From NCBI RefSeq assembly GCF_016920785.2, contig NW_024609846.1, positions 92,522,888 to 92,586,887 of the forward strand: a DNA stretch of 64,000 nt, in the 5' to 3' direction. Source of the stretch: Ixodes scapularis. Taxonomy: Eukaryota > Arthropoda > Arachnida > Ixodida > Ixodidae. Shown piece after piece: positions 10,915-25,900 of this stretch. Below the pieces are notes generated by a model that had not been told where the DNA came from, did no database searches, and worked only from the letters and a program-made list of their open reading frames with translations. Within the stretch, counting starts at the first letter, position 1. Each line of letters starts with the position of its first letter. Both the position numbers and the translations under genes were made by a program.

Positions 10915-13900
10915 CTGCAAAAGCACAATTCACCTCGTGAGCACAAGCAGACAAAGGCTTACATGCATAAAGCCACACCGAGGTAAAAGTAAAGTAGACA
11001 ACAAATATTTGGACAGCGAAAGGGGGGCCTGCCTTTAGATACTGCGACACTGTGCACGCTGTAGGCTAGAAATTTAGTGAATGCAGTCAGACCGCTAACA
11101 TGGGGTCTTCAACATTTATCGTGCAATAGTGATTACATGACCGCACGCCGGCACGAAGCTCATCTTGATAGTGACGGGCAGGAGCAAGGATTGAACCCAA
11201 AAACGATTCCCGGGTTCACAGCACGAGCTTTCACATCGCTGACATTTTGTAACTAAGCTTCTACAGCCAAACCTTTCATCCTCATGAATAAATATGTTAG
11301 CCGCATACACAGACATGAGCAAGAAAATACTTAGAATTCCATTAGAGATCCGGCCAAATGTTCTCACCTTTGGAGGCATGAGAAGGGGTGTCGATAAGCT
11401 CGCAGGAAGCAAAGCCGACCTCGGGGGACAGCAGGTACTCGTTGAACTGCTCCGGACGTAGGCGGATGTCGTGAAAGTGCTTGTAAGTCGTTTCCTGGGG
11501 AAGAAGCGTCGGAAACCGACAACCCCAGTCAGCACCCAAGTTCCCAAATTTACTACACACTACACCTTCTAAATACGTAGAGGAAAAGGAAAATATAGTA
11601 CAGCCCCTATAAAGCAAAGAGTGTAGCGACGACAAGAATCTAATGCAACACTGAGGTACGTATACTTATAATACAGGTATATGAAATAGGGATACAGCAA
11701 AGACACTGATATAATAATGAAGATTCTTCCTGAGATATATTTAACTCAGAGAGATTCTACAGACTACAGAGAGGTTCTACTAAATTCTGAAAATTTGGTT
11801 CAGGTTTTCTGGATGCCCGAGAGCATGCCAGCTCACCATTACTTTGCACGAAGTTAACTAGGTCCTCCCGTATCATAAGGAAAGAAATAGAGAGAGAGCT
11901 ATTCTAACCTACAAACTGAAAAATGTAGAAGATATATTAAACTTATAAATCTTGGAAAAAAAAAATTACTCAGCAGCACCAATGCTCGGAACAAACCATG
12001 AGCCGTCTTTGCAACGTTTCTGGTCATTTAAATCACCGTAGTAATCCACTAGAGCAGTGGTTCTCAACCATTGATGTTTCCCAGACCCCTTGTGGATTGG
12101 CAGAGACGATGGAAGACCTTGTTTGTGGTGACGGAAAGGGAAAGGTATAGGTTAATTATGATAATGATTTAATATATGGATATAACTAAGGGCTGGTGTG
12201 AAGTAGACTTTTCTCACTGACATACACACGAGAAAACTTACTCAAAAATTGGAATGTTTCTTCTCGATTGGATAAAAGACAACTTTTATTCCTAAATTGA
12301 CTGACGAGGCAGGGCTTCACGAACCCCTAGAATGCCTTCGCGAACCCCAAGGGTCTGCGGACCCCCATCTGAGAACCCCTGTGCTAGAGCAACAACTGCA
12401 ATGGAATACCACTGGAAACAATAATAACCAAAACAGGCGCACTAACCAAATTTGCAAACAACCACCGTAAAATCCCGAGAGATGCCCCACCCCCAAAAGA
12501 TAGCCCACCCCTATTTTCTATATTTTTTTTAAACACCAAAAGACAGCCCACCTCAAGTAATAGTAGTGTTGGGATCAATTATGGCCTCGGCATAAATGCG
12601 GCGAGTTAGCTATGGCGGGATATAAGCAAGTGTTGCTGGTTGGAAAATACAGTCATCTTTGCTCCGTTGCCCCTCGTCACCATAACAAGCTTGGAAGGGA
12701 CACGACCTAAAGATAGCAATTTTTTCAACTTTTCTCGATTGTACACGGAAAGTTAGCCCACTCCATAATGCCACCAATGTGCTCTTGATGTTAGGTGGGC
12801 TATCTCTTGGGATTTTGTGGCAGAGCCGGTCTCTCTAAATCTAGTACTCAAACACCACGAAACAGTCCTTCCCAACAGACTTGGTTCTAAATTTTTCGTT
12901 CGGCAGCGAGAGGTTTGACTTGTTGCTAGCCCTCAATTCGAAAGCCCGTCCTGGGTCACGAAGCAACGGTGGCCATGACAGAAACAAAATGTCGGAGCAA
13001 TGTAAACTAAAGAGAAGGATCTCCTTACTGTGAGCTTCTTCTTCTTGACGTATGAGTGGAAGGGCTGCGCTTCGAGCAGCATGCGGCCCCCGGGCCGGAG
13101 CTGGCGGAACATGCGCTTGAAGAGGCGCCGCACGCCCTCGTCGCCCCAGTTGAGGTGCACCCACTTGGTCAGGCTCAGGCACAGGATTGTGTCAAACTCC
13201 TCCCGCTGGGCCTCCAGCAGCACGTCGGACTCCAGGATGTAGTTGCCCTGCGGCACGCCAAAAGGCCCTCAGTCATTTATTTATTTTATTTACGTTTATT
13301 TACTAATACTATTATTCCAAACAGGGAATATAGTGAAGCACAAGGTACAAGAGAAACCCCTGGCACTACAATCCACAAAAAAACTCTGAGCTAAAATTGA
13401 TGGCCGTGTGTCAGCAACTATTCACATAAAAAGCAGCACGGCAATAACGATACGTGAAAAAGACCCAAATCCTTCATCCACTGTCATTGTCGTTCAACCC
13501 TTTCATGCTCAAAAGTTTACTCGAAATACCGGAGACCTACAAACCCCACCGTTGTTTTAAAACACACAAAATAACAAAAATCCGGTCTCGGGAAAAAAAA
13601 ATATTTTTATCCATATACATGTTTCTGCAATGTTACTCGTAAGCAACACTTGGTGTTTTTTTTTTCCGCTACTTTACATCGAACGATTGGAAGCAGTTGA
13701 AGGGTAAGTCCAAAGAAAAAAAGTATTTTTAAACAGCCTAATGGGGACAAGCATGTCACAGAACCATTTCTCCGCCAGAAACAAAGCTTTTTAGAGCAAT
13801 ATTTATTGCGCGAGACTGGTTTTAGTTTGCGGCTATTTCGTCCGGTTTAAATCGTGCGTCACAATGTTGGTATTATACGTCACATAGTGGCTGCTATACG

Positions 13901-16900
13901 TCACGGAGTGACGTAGAACAGCCACTACGCGCGCGTCAAAAGAGCGAGAATTTCAAAAGTGGAGAAGTTGTGACTCCGACTAAATTACGTCCTGTGGCGT
14001 AAATATTGCTAGAAAAAATTTGTTTTTCCGCGGAAGATTTGTTTTGTGACATGCTTGTCCCAATTAGGCTGTTCAAAAAGCCTTCTTTCTTTGCAGTTAC
14101 CCTTTAAGACTCGGGAGAAGGCAAAGGCGCATTTCACATCTTGTGCATTAGAAACAGGTGTAACCGGAATATTAGTATTCATTTTTTTCTCCTCACTGCT
14201 TGGAGGCCAGTGGTGCATTCCATCATACCTCGCATCCACTGTTTGCTTTGGTTATTATGGATGAGTGATCCATTCCATTTTCTGTCGCCCTCTTTCGCAT
14301 TCTTTCTCTTGGGAAACCCGAAGCTCGCTCCTTTAGCTTCAACTAGGAGCAGAACGGTGCCAGCCATTCTGCTCCTAGCTGCCAGCCGTATGACACATTC
14401 TGTGTTAAAGCTGATTATACCACTGCAGTAACATTTGGAGGTGTGCTAGTCAGCGGTGCATAGTAAACAAATAATAAAACCACAAAAAACAAGGACAGGT
14501 AGAAGAGGGACACAGCGCAGTGCCTGTGTCCCTTTTCTACTTGTCCTTGTGTATTTTTACGCTGTTTTAATTATTTGTTTACTAATTATACCAAGTGGGC
14601 AAAATGGGTGACTTGCAAATGGATGCTGTAAATGGAGCCACATTCAATAAAGTGCAAACCTCGGGATCATCTTGAGACCTTGTTATAGTTTGTACACACC
14701 TAATGGGGAAGAAGCTCTTCAAAAGTCATTCCCTAGAGGTGAGGCAATGACGCATAATTAAAAAATTGCAGAGTTATGTGTAATGAAAGGGACACTGAAA
14801 ACAATATTTCTAAGAATAGTGTTTTTCCTTTTCTGAGAGGATACAGTGGAGTAGCCAAGTTTTTGCAGAGTTTGCAGGAGAATATTCACAAAACATGACA
14901 CGGGAAAACTGGAGGCAACCAGGAAAATAAAGAGACATGTGACGCCTGTCACCATTGGCCCAAAAAAAGACGGGAAACAAATGTGTCATACATGCGACTT
15001 CCTTATTTTCAATTACCGCATGTAACCCCTGTCTCGTAAGCTCTTTGTCAACTGTACTGCACTGCAGTAGAGTTGACAAAGCTTTGATTATAAACTAAAC
15101 TGTGGAATTCATTTCAGGGTTCTTTCAGGTACAATTAGATTACCTTGTTTCCAGGCCAACCCCCCCCCCCCCCCCCTTACCCCCTTTGCTGCTGTTTCCA
15201 GCCATCACTATTCTAAGAAATGTAACGAATCACCTATGAGAACACAGATTGTAAGAATTTGTTATAAAAGAAGTTATCAAAATAAGAATTGGTTATCAGA
15301 ATTCATAATGGGGATACTACAAAACAAGAAAAGAATATAAATTGAATTATATGATGTATTATCAGCATACTTGTATCTACCACGTTTTCTCATCTATAAG
15401 GTGCACCCCTAAAAGCACTAGTTTTAAGAAAAAAAGTTGGTATGTAAGTTGCATCTGTTTATATGGCCGGCGCGGCCAAACTGCATTGATAAGTCCACAT
15501 GTGTGTATTCCGATAGAAATATATGCGCAGGCGCTAGGCAATTTCAACAGCAATATATGCGCAGGCGCTAGGCAATTTAATTATTGAACGGTCAAGTATT
15601 GAACATCATTGAAACCCAATGAATCAAACAAGAAATACGGTCCCCGCTTTGAACTTTCTTGAGACCGCCGGAAGAGTAAACCGTCGACAGGCGCTCTGCC
15701 ATTCCTCCCCTGCCGTAAATGTCAATACGGACTAGGGCTGGCACTATTTACGTACATATTCATTAAAATTTTACACAAGCTTGATCATGCGGACAAAAAC
15801 CAGGAAGCACAAAATCTGTCCCACCACAACCCACACACTTATCTTTTTTTTCTTTTTCCAAGCGGATTTAGAGTTGAAACAGTGTGCACCTAGGTCGCAG
15901 GACATCAACTTCACAGCTAAATTTAGTGGGAAAACTAAATTGGTATATTCGCTCTTTCTCGCGCGAATTGATATGTGGTGGCACCAGCGTGCAAATGACC
16001 CCCAACCGCTTCCAGTTCTGAACTAGGTGGCAAGTATTGCAGTATTTGCAAAACCAAATATACAGTCATCTTCTGGAAATGGCCACCTATAGCACAGTCA
16101 GACTAATTCACTCTTATGACAAAATAATGATGAGCAAAAAATTAGGAAATATATGCGAACCAGAAGTGTGCCGGGGCTACTCAATAGATGGCGCCACTGA
16201 GTTTGTTGCCAAACAAAAAAAGGGTGAATAGGTCATATGACGTCGGGTCACATGACACCAATTTTGGGAAAATTTAATTTGTTCATAGGTCGCACAACAT
16301 CAATTTCTCTGCCAAATTTAGCTGGGAAATTCGAGGTCATGTGATGTGAATTTTCCAGCTAAGTTTAGAGGGAAACTGGTGGTAAATAGAAATTATACAT
16401 CATGTGACATCACTTTTTCTGCCAAATTTAGCGGTTAAACCGAACTGGTGCATAAGACCCGTGACATTATTTTGTGTGTGTGTGTAACGCTTGTTTATGA
16501 CGCTCGTTCATGACAATTTTCTCATAAGAAATGACGCATAAACACATTCTGCATTAAAAATGAAATACATATGAATTGCACCATGTACACGAGGCACCGA
16601 CGCAACTTTGGCTAAAAGCTGCGACCTATATAAACCGTAAAATACAGTACTCTGAATAACCCACCCTCTACAGCTACTGCTATTTCTTGCAAGAGCCAGA
16701 CCCCTAGCAAAAGCAACCGGTTATTTTCTTAACGCTTTCACGGCTAAAATACAGCTGCCTGGGTAAGTGCAATTTTTTTTAACTGCTGCACAGTTAAAAT
16801 TATTATAATAAAAGAGGGCTAAGAGGGTGATTCACAAGATAATAGTTTTCAGGAAACTGCAGACAGAGGTGAACGAGTTCTGCGGAGGAAAAACAAATAG

Positions 16901-19900
16901 CGGGCCGAAGTCACGCAAAAAGCTTGCACAGCATAATGAAGTATCCACATTGGTTCCTAAACACGCCAATTGAAATCCACGGACCTTGTTCCACAAAAAT
17001 TGCGTGCAAAGTATCACCGTCCAGCCGGTCAGAATGTTGCCGGAAAGTGAAGATGGAAGGCAAAACCAATATATCCGATTTAACCCCACCGGAAAATTTA
17101 TGAGCTACACACGCTATAAAAGCTCCCCGGCAGATGGTTCCACAGATGAACGAAGTGGGAAATTGCAGTCCTACAGGTTTCGTCAGAATGAAGAACATGA
17201 ACGCGCCAATTGAAATCCGCAGACCTTGTTCCACAAAAAAGAAAGCCAACGAAGTTAAGATAGTCGCAAACAGAGGGAATATCGGGGTGTCTCTTTCGAA
17301 TGCTTGGCTTCCAGCACGTGCTCCCTGCCTCTAGCCATGCCTTGGCTGTACGTGCGCGCTCGAAGCCCAAGAGACGCCGAGGTGGTATCGAAAGTAGCAC
17401 GCTCGCGCAGGAGGCGGGAAATCTAGAAATCCTTCTCGCCGTTCTTGTCTCGTCGGCGAGTAAAACTGCTTTCGAGGGTCGGTTCGAACATGGAACATAA
17501 AAATGACAAAAATGAGGTCCTTGACCTGCCCACACTCGTCCTAGCTCTTTTGTCATTGTCTTTAACTGTCCGTCTGAATCCTTGTGGTCTCCATTGGATT
17601 GCTCGCACCCTCACCATATAATGGATTATAGTTTCAGTGCTGCCCATCTGCACATCAAGCACCAAAAAAAAAGATATGTTGGGATTACAATGACGGTGGG
17701 GAAGCCACGAAATTAGATCTTGCAGAAACCCGGTGCCTCGCTTTTAATCAAGCTATTGTAATTGACATGATAGTGTCTTTGTCGATATGTTATGGGCCTT
17801 TAAACTAACCTTAGAATTAATTTGGAAAAAATCTATCGCTTTATTTAATATTTATACATTTAAAAAAAAAAATTTTTCTTAAATACTGCTTTAAGTTTTT
17901 TTTTTATGTATTAAATTATGTGGCAGATTCTCCATAGGTTCTTAAACTTCCGTAACAGTCAGATTGTTGGAACATTCTTATAAGTGCAATCGAAATGCCA
18001 TACCCATGTTCTTGTTAGAAATCTATAATGTTCTTTACACTAAGATTGACAAGAGTTTTTGCTTCCTAAATTTACGGAATCATTTTTACATATTCAATTT
18101 TTTAATTAAATTCATCCTCAGCTGATTGATGTTTAAGATGACTGATATGGTTGTAGATGAAATGAAAAGTTGTATTGGCTGATTTGGCTTATTTGCCAAT
18201 TCAGCTAGATTAGGCTTGTTTGTAGATACTCTTACCCAGACTTGTACTTAATCCGTAACAAGTTAAGAAATTACTTGTAATCCCTTACATTTATCACTAA
18301 ATTCGTAAGGCAATAATTACATATTTTACAAGGTAATTGTAAAGTAATTTACTTACTTATTTATGCAATGAAATGATTGTAATCTGTTACTTTTCGTTTT
18401 CATTCACGGGGAAAAAAAGGTGTAACCGGTATTACACTGTCACCTGCACATACAAATGCAAGGCCTGACGTTTTACAGATTTTGAAAACCTTTCATGGTC
18501 ACCTAATGTTGCATTAAGCCTAGATTCAAATTTTTTTTTTTTTTTCGTCTGGTTGTTTGCAAATTCTAGCTCGTCAGCTCGCTCGCCCACGGCGAAGGGG
18601 GAAGCACACCGATACAGAGAATCGGACTCTCAGTGCAAACAATATTAGGCAATCTCCCAAAATCAAAATGCTTCCTTCAAAAAAAAAAAAAAAAAAAAAA
18701 GAATGTGGTCAAAATGCATTAGAATTGATGCAGCGGATCTGAGAGCACCCTTTTTTTTTTGTCCCTTCACTCCCTCTTTGCTTACGAAGACACGGAGAGG
18801 ACACAGAACGATCAATGACTGTGCACCTTCCAAACAATTGAGACAAATAACAATGCCCTCTCAGTTATAGTGACCATGACAGTTTGCATAATGCCACAAC
18901 AGAAAAAAAGGATGTGACATTAACTGACACGCTGCTCAAAACGCATGAGAACACTTATCAACTTTCAGAGATATGAATGTTTATTTGATTTTGTGCTATT
19001 TTTCACCTAATCTACATGCTAGCTACATGTGTTCTAGACGGCATCAAGAAACGGTAGGCACGTGATATGCATGTTTACATTTCTGTTTTAATCAACGTTA
19101 AACTTTTGTTTTCTGAGTGATACTCAGAAAGCTCCACGTTCTTACTCACCGATGTTTTGACCGAGGCACGTCATGTGTTCAGAGCAAGTGGAAGATTGAT
19201 ATAAAGTCAAAATCTATAATTTAATTGCTATTTGTAGTTACAGTGTCTCGCTATTTTCCTATACCACCGTTTGGCAATAATTGCCGGCTAAAATATGTTT
19301 ATATTCACATATATTGATTTTATTTGAGGTTTCATTATCTGTATAACAATTTTTATAGCTCTGCGAATTTCACAGCTTCAAACTCCGGCAGTAACAATGA
19401 AGCTCGAGATCACAAAAGTGTGACTCGTGGTAACAATAAACGCTTCAATAGCACTCTAGTGTTTTGTGCTTACCCTAGGACAGTAAGGTAGAAAGTAACG
19501 GATTATTTTTGTGGTAACGGTAACTTATTTTTATGGATGGGTAATCGTAACTGTAATTAATTACAATTTAGCCTTGTGCAATTGTAAATGCAATTGCTTA
19601 CTTTCTTTTAGTAACATGCACAAGTCTGCTCTTACCTACGGATGCCTTCTCAGTCTATATATGTGGTGTTTATGTCCGCATTAAAAAATCTCTATCTTAT
19701 GTTTGATATCTAACAGAAAAAGCTGACCATCCTCCCCACCCTCCTCAAATATATCCAGCTGCTCCTTTGTGAAGCATGAAAATACAGTAATTAATATAAA
19801 AAGCTATTTGAGCAGGAGGGCTTGCATGTCTACATTTTTCCCATGCACAGCTGGCAGGTAATGCCCTGAACACCAAATGCGGCAGGCAGCAAAGTTTGTT

Positions 19901-22900
19901 CAGCCACCTTGTTTGATGCATCAAATACTCCTACATCAAATGTGACCTTGCTTGTTCATAATACGGAAACTTGGGACTTAAGTCCAATAATTTATAATTT
20001 CTCAGATGGCAAAATATTAAAAACTAAGAAAACATTGAAAATGAACTAAATTTTTCTTGGAGAACAGCTTTCTAGACTGCAGCAGATGTCAGAGCATGAG
20101 CATACAGAATATTTGTGGTGTAATTACCTCAAATGTGCTAACTTATTTTTGAACTATCATTTTAGTTGGCATATTTCAAATGGAGCTTTGTAGCCTGTCA
20201 TTACATAGAGCAAACAAATTGATAGATCTTAAGAAAAAAATTCTTTAAGTTACCAGTGGCAAATTACCAAAATTCACCAGTAATTACTTTAAGGTTTTTT
20301 TGTTTGTTTTTTCTTGTAGGAATAATTGTTTTTTAGAGTCCTTTTTGTTTTGAATATTTGCAGTCAGAAAAAGACACCTGGTATTTGAGTGTGTTGTAGT
20401 CTAGTGAGATACTATATGTTTTCTTTATGCTGTTTCTTCAATTAAATTCTACAATTGGGAGTACAGCTTCGTCCTGTTGTGCATGTTTATTTTCTGCTGT
20501 ATGCGTTTTTGAGCTACTTATTCCCCATCATGCACGACTACCAACTGGCCCAAATCACCACCTCACCAAATCACCACGTTCAAGGAATAATAAACCCGGC
20601 ATTTTTACTTTACTTCGTCCCCCCTACTTTCCAAACTGATTAACTTAACAAAAATATTTACTGCAACATGAGGTATTGATAAATTAATTGGAAGATTAAT
20701 TAATGAATTGTGCAGTAAAAAGCTAAAATTCATATAATAATTAGGCTCAATCGTTTGAAAGAACGACAGGAATAACACTTTTACTGTCCATGCAGCACAA
20801 ACTACACAACAGGTGCCCACCCTTAAGATACCAGTAAGAAAATGCTTGAGATACCTGTGATAAAATTGCATGTTCAGTATATTATTACCTGCTGACTTCA
20901 TACAAACTCACATCCCGAGCACACCTTGGGTCCGATCCGATGAGATAAACACCATCTTTTGTGACCATTTTTATCAGCCGAATTTCATAAGAAAACCATC
21001 ACGAAGAACCGCCACATCAAACTGACATCATATTATTTCAGGTCAGGAGGCATCAATTTTCCTGTTAAATTTAGTGGGGAAATTGCTGTGATGTGACCAT
21101 GTCAGGTTACAGGTTACCTCAAGTCACATACGTCAATTTCTGCAAGGCGATTCTGTGAGCTAGTAGTTTTCACTCAACGTTATTTAATGCTCTTATTAAC
21201 TTGAAATTTGTGGAGCCTACAAAGCTCAAAAGTACATATTGGCTCCTGAACGTCTCTTCTTTACCTCACCACACCAGACCCAGGGCAAACTGGCAAAACA
21301 AGCGAGACGTTTTTCCTCGAGTGGAGGTACGAGGAAGTCTATGCATGTTCACTGATTGATTAGGTCTTGATGGCACAAAGGCATCTTAAACATAGAGTGC
21401 CAATACTGGAACTATTTCAAGAAGAGGGTCAAAGAGACAAAAGATGCTTTTAGAAAATAGAAGTGAAACTTTGCATAAATTATCAATGTAAAAATCTGAA
21501 ACTCCTATGTGAAATCATGATGACTTTCTGTATTGGCTATTATGAAGAAATGACCTCATACAAATGATCAAAATCAAGGTACAAACAATCACAATCGAGG
21601 TAAGATCCTTATGCTTTTCGAAAAGCTTAAAACTTTGGTGTGATCTATGAAAGGTTCATGACGGAGCAGCAGGTTAAGGTATAAGGGAAGGTGTGCTGTA
21701 TAAAATTCGGAGAAATGCAATAGGCAGTATCTGTCCCATGCAGGGCATTCAAGCAGGATGTGCACCACAGTTGACGGATCTGAACAGGGTTTGCATATAG
21801 GTGCCTCTTCTCGATGGAGCAGATACCCATGTGTCAGATGTGAATGTCCAATTCTTAAACGGCAAAGAGTAACTGCAAAGAAACCTGTCTATATGTCGGG
21901 CACTCACCCATTCCCCCAACAAGGGCTTCACAACATGACGTTTGTTGTTTACTTCATGGTCCCATTCTTCTTGCCATTTATACCCAATGTTTTTTTTATC
22001 ATTATCATTTTTTATCATTATCAATGAGCCAGCTGACCGAGCATTGCTGCTCGGTCAGCTGGCTCATTGCTGGGGATACCCACATGGCTGGGAACCCAAC
22101 AAAAAAATTATTTGAATTTCAAGGCTGCGGTAACCACTTTTTGCTGCAAATAAATATGAGTGGATTTTTTTTACGGAACCTAGGGAGTCAGTAACTATCA
22201 ACCTTAGATGTATTTTTTTTTTTTTTTCATTACGTGGTCAGTAGCGAGCAGCAAACCATATAGCTCGGCCATCAAGTAATAGCGTTGTCATTTATTCTAT
22301 GTACACATTTAAAGGATGAACCGATTACAGAGCACCCAACACAACAATCAGTTTTTGTGGCATCACTATAGACGCTAATATAGTCTTCGTATTTATTTTG
22401 TAATTAAAAAATTCCTGTTGGCAAAATTTTTTCTGGAGTTTGTTGTACCGAAAGAGTGACAGATCAGTGACAATCAGAGCTAGCTCCCATAGTGCCATCT
22501 TTCCTAAAAACTGAGCAACAGGTGTCTATCGGAAGGCCCAGAGAGGCGGCCGCTCTCTCAATCCTCATTGACAAGGGAGGGACTACAGTGCGTTTATTTT
22601 CAAATGTTTGTCCAAAACGGGTTCTCTCAACTATTTGCGGGCAAGGATGTTGTGGCACTGACCTGACTCTAAGGGAATACTGCAGACCTAAGAGAGCCCG
22701 CCTTTTCTCTGGAGATAAATCATTTGCTTCAGCATCGAGACTCAACACAAGGGAGGTACGAAATGCATCAGTGGCAAGATGAAGTCCTGCATGATGGATA
22801 GGGTCCAACATTTTCAGCCTTGTTGCCCTTGCTGATCCATACACTAAACAGCCATAATCCAGGCGTGAACAAACCAATCAGTAAATTCGCCGGAGGCACA

Positions 22901-25900
22901 AGCGATCAGAACCCCAAGTCATGTGGGGGACAGAACCTTTAAAATGTTCAGAGCTTTGCGCCATTTCATTTTTGATGTCTTTATGTGTTGGCTTACAGAA
23001 AGCTTTCAGTCCAATGCAAGGCCTAGAAATTTGTGCTCCGTTTTGATCTGAATTGGCGCACTGTAAATCGTCAATGAAACAAACAGCTTTTTCACTTAAA
23101 AACCGAAACCCGTTATTGTCAGCCAATCTAATCACATTGTTAACACAAGTTGCACCCTGTGCTCACAGATAGCAAAATTACAAGAGAACCCAGAGATTTT
23201 AAGGTTGTCTATGTACAAGGAGTAATTGAGTAGTACAAGGAACAAGGGATATAAGTACAAGGAATAATGGAAAGTGGCATGACACGCATAATCAAATTCA
23301 TTTTTGGTATAAAAAGGGTAGCACTAAGGACCCCATCTCGGGGGACACCATTTTATTACCAATGTTACAATTACGTGTTCGCTAGGTGTCTCCTTTCCAT
23401 TACAACGGAACATAATCCTGTTTACAGCGACTACCCCAGATGGTCGAAGTCCCTCAAGGATCTCCTCCTCAGTACTTTCAGGAAGGTCGTCTTCGGACAG
23501 CACTACACGTACAGTCCTTAGAGCCCTATGAGGGCTTACGCTTACATTCATGTCTAAAATCTTGGTCATTTGGAGAATTTTTGCACTTTGCTCTTTGGTG
23601 TTAACGCTCATTAGGAGGTCACCCGCATGAAGCTTTTTTGTCTTATAGTGGAAACCGACAAGGTTCTTTAGGACTTTAGCCACAACAAAGGGGGAGAGCT
23701 TTTCCACGGGCTTTTCGTCATCCTTCGAGTGAATAACAAAAAACTTTGCTAAGTTTCTCTTTTCCAGGGATTTTTCTATGGTGAAAACTTCAGGACAATG
23801 CCTTTTAGAGGTTGTCTTGAATAGATTCTTGAGAGGGGCTTGCCATGAGAGGCAAAGTTTGTTCAGAGCCTCTGGTGTGCCGCCTACCACAGCGCCCAAC
23901 AAGGGAATAAGTAATGCACTGCAACAAAAAGGGCTTTGCTGGAAATGTTACGCTCTTTGGGCCAAGCCAGGACACCCGTCTACAAGAAGCAGGGGCTGAA
24001 GTGGTGTATTGCCTCACCCAGGGGACCCCAAAGGGTTCAAACGTACCCCGGGCTCAGCTCAATCACCAGGATGCCCTTTTCCCCTGACACCGGAAAGCCA
24101 CGCACAGCCAGACGTGGGCGGGCGAACCCGCGGGCGGACGAACCCGCGGGCGGGCAAACCCGCATAACTCAGGGTCCGTGGTGACGCCACTCACCAAACA
24201 CCTGGTTTCACAGGTGCCCCCTGTGGGGTATGCATGTTTAGCGGACTGTAAAACACTAAGTATCTGCCCGCACTAGACAAAGCGCCCATATTTTTCCACA
24301 TATGAAGGGCAATAAGGTTTTCAGATACCCGGCATTGTGAAGTCGGGAAATTTCGGTATCAAAGCTTTGTTGGACTTGATGTGGGCAGGCAAAGCGCCAT
24401 CTTCTGTTTTTCGTAAACTTCAAAGCCCCCAGTAATTACCGCTAGCAGTTACTCATGATTGTGGAAAGTCATTCATTTTGTATTTCACAATACAAGACCT
24501 TTGACCCTTATCACACCCATTTCATGTTTCACCTTGTCTTCACTACACCTACATATTTATTTTTATTTTTTTAACAAGGGAAGGGACTTAATTTTTTGGA
24601 GGGGTCATGATTTTTTTTATGTATTTAATGATTTCTTTTAGCAAGGAAATGAAAGAGTTGCGTTGCTGGGCTACTGAACTCCCTAAAGGTTAAACACACA
24701 GATACCCCTCCCCTCCAAAAATAAAACCAAAGCAAACATGCATGCAATGACAAAGGGGGACCGAGTACTCAGCATTTCCCATGTTTTAACTTCTACTACT
24801 ATGCCCCAAGACACCCATGGGGGCTGACTAACTTCCAGCTGTCTAAACATACAAGTCTGCAATGCTAACGCTGGAGCAGACCGAGGCACATTATTTTTCA
24901 ATCTTTTTCTATTGCCTCAACTCAAATCTGTCCAAACATACTCAACCTGATTATTATTATACTGCTGTTGGAGAATGGACACGGGACGAGGAGGATTTGG
25001 GCAACTGGGTCACGCGCGGGAAAAAGCCCGCCATGTTCTCATTCTGATAAACCGCTACCAACGAGTCGATCGGGTCGTAGTTTCTTCAGATCCCAAACAT
25101 CTGGTGCCGAAACCCGGGATCTAGGAGACGCCCGACAAAACGAGTGACAGCTGCCCATCTGACAGACACGGAACCCGGACAACAACTCGCCTTCAGAGAA
25201 TGGACCGACTGCGGAGGAAACGAGCCGTCATCCGGTCAGCGGTGACCAGAGCCACCAACGAGTTGCAAGCTCTATTGGATTCTTCGGATGCAACCGCTGG
25301 TGAGCTCACAGAAAACTTTAATATCCTCGAACTGAAGGAAGCAGCATTGAAGGCCGTTGACAGCGAGATTGAAGATGGGGTTGATATTGATCACCTTGAA
25401 GAAGAGATGGAAAGCGTAAAGGCTTATCAAGTGTCGATCTCCCGTTTACGGACAAGAGCCACACTCAAGCTGGATGCCTTGCGCACGCCTAACATTGTAT
25501 TGAACGCTGTGGAACAACTACAGGATCGGCACCAAGGTCATCTAAGGTCAAGAACGATAGCAATCAAACTTCCAAGATTAGAGATCCGAAAGTTTGAAGG
25601 AGATCTCCATAACTGGAAACCTTTCTGGGATCAATTTGAAGGGGCTATACACAACAATCCCGACCTTGCTCCAATTGATAAATTTAGATATTTGACGAGC
25701 TATCTATTCGGAAAGGCGGAAGACAGCATACGGGGATTGTCTATTACAGAGAACAACTATAACATCGCTGTGGATCTCTTGAAGAACAGGTTCGGCCAGA
25801 CCCAGGCGATAATCGACGACCACATGACGCGACTCTTGAATTTAAAAAATGTTACCACGTCGAGCGACGTCACAGCTCTGAGACGGCTGTATGATGATAT

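Noticed and set aside
10387..10926. 179-codon minus-strand and 167-codon plus-strand ORFs
   Set aside because: The region overlaps the MEPCE last exon and 3'UTR in other frames; only the GFQRPIYLF frame matches a known protein.
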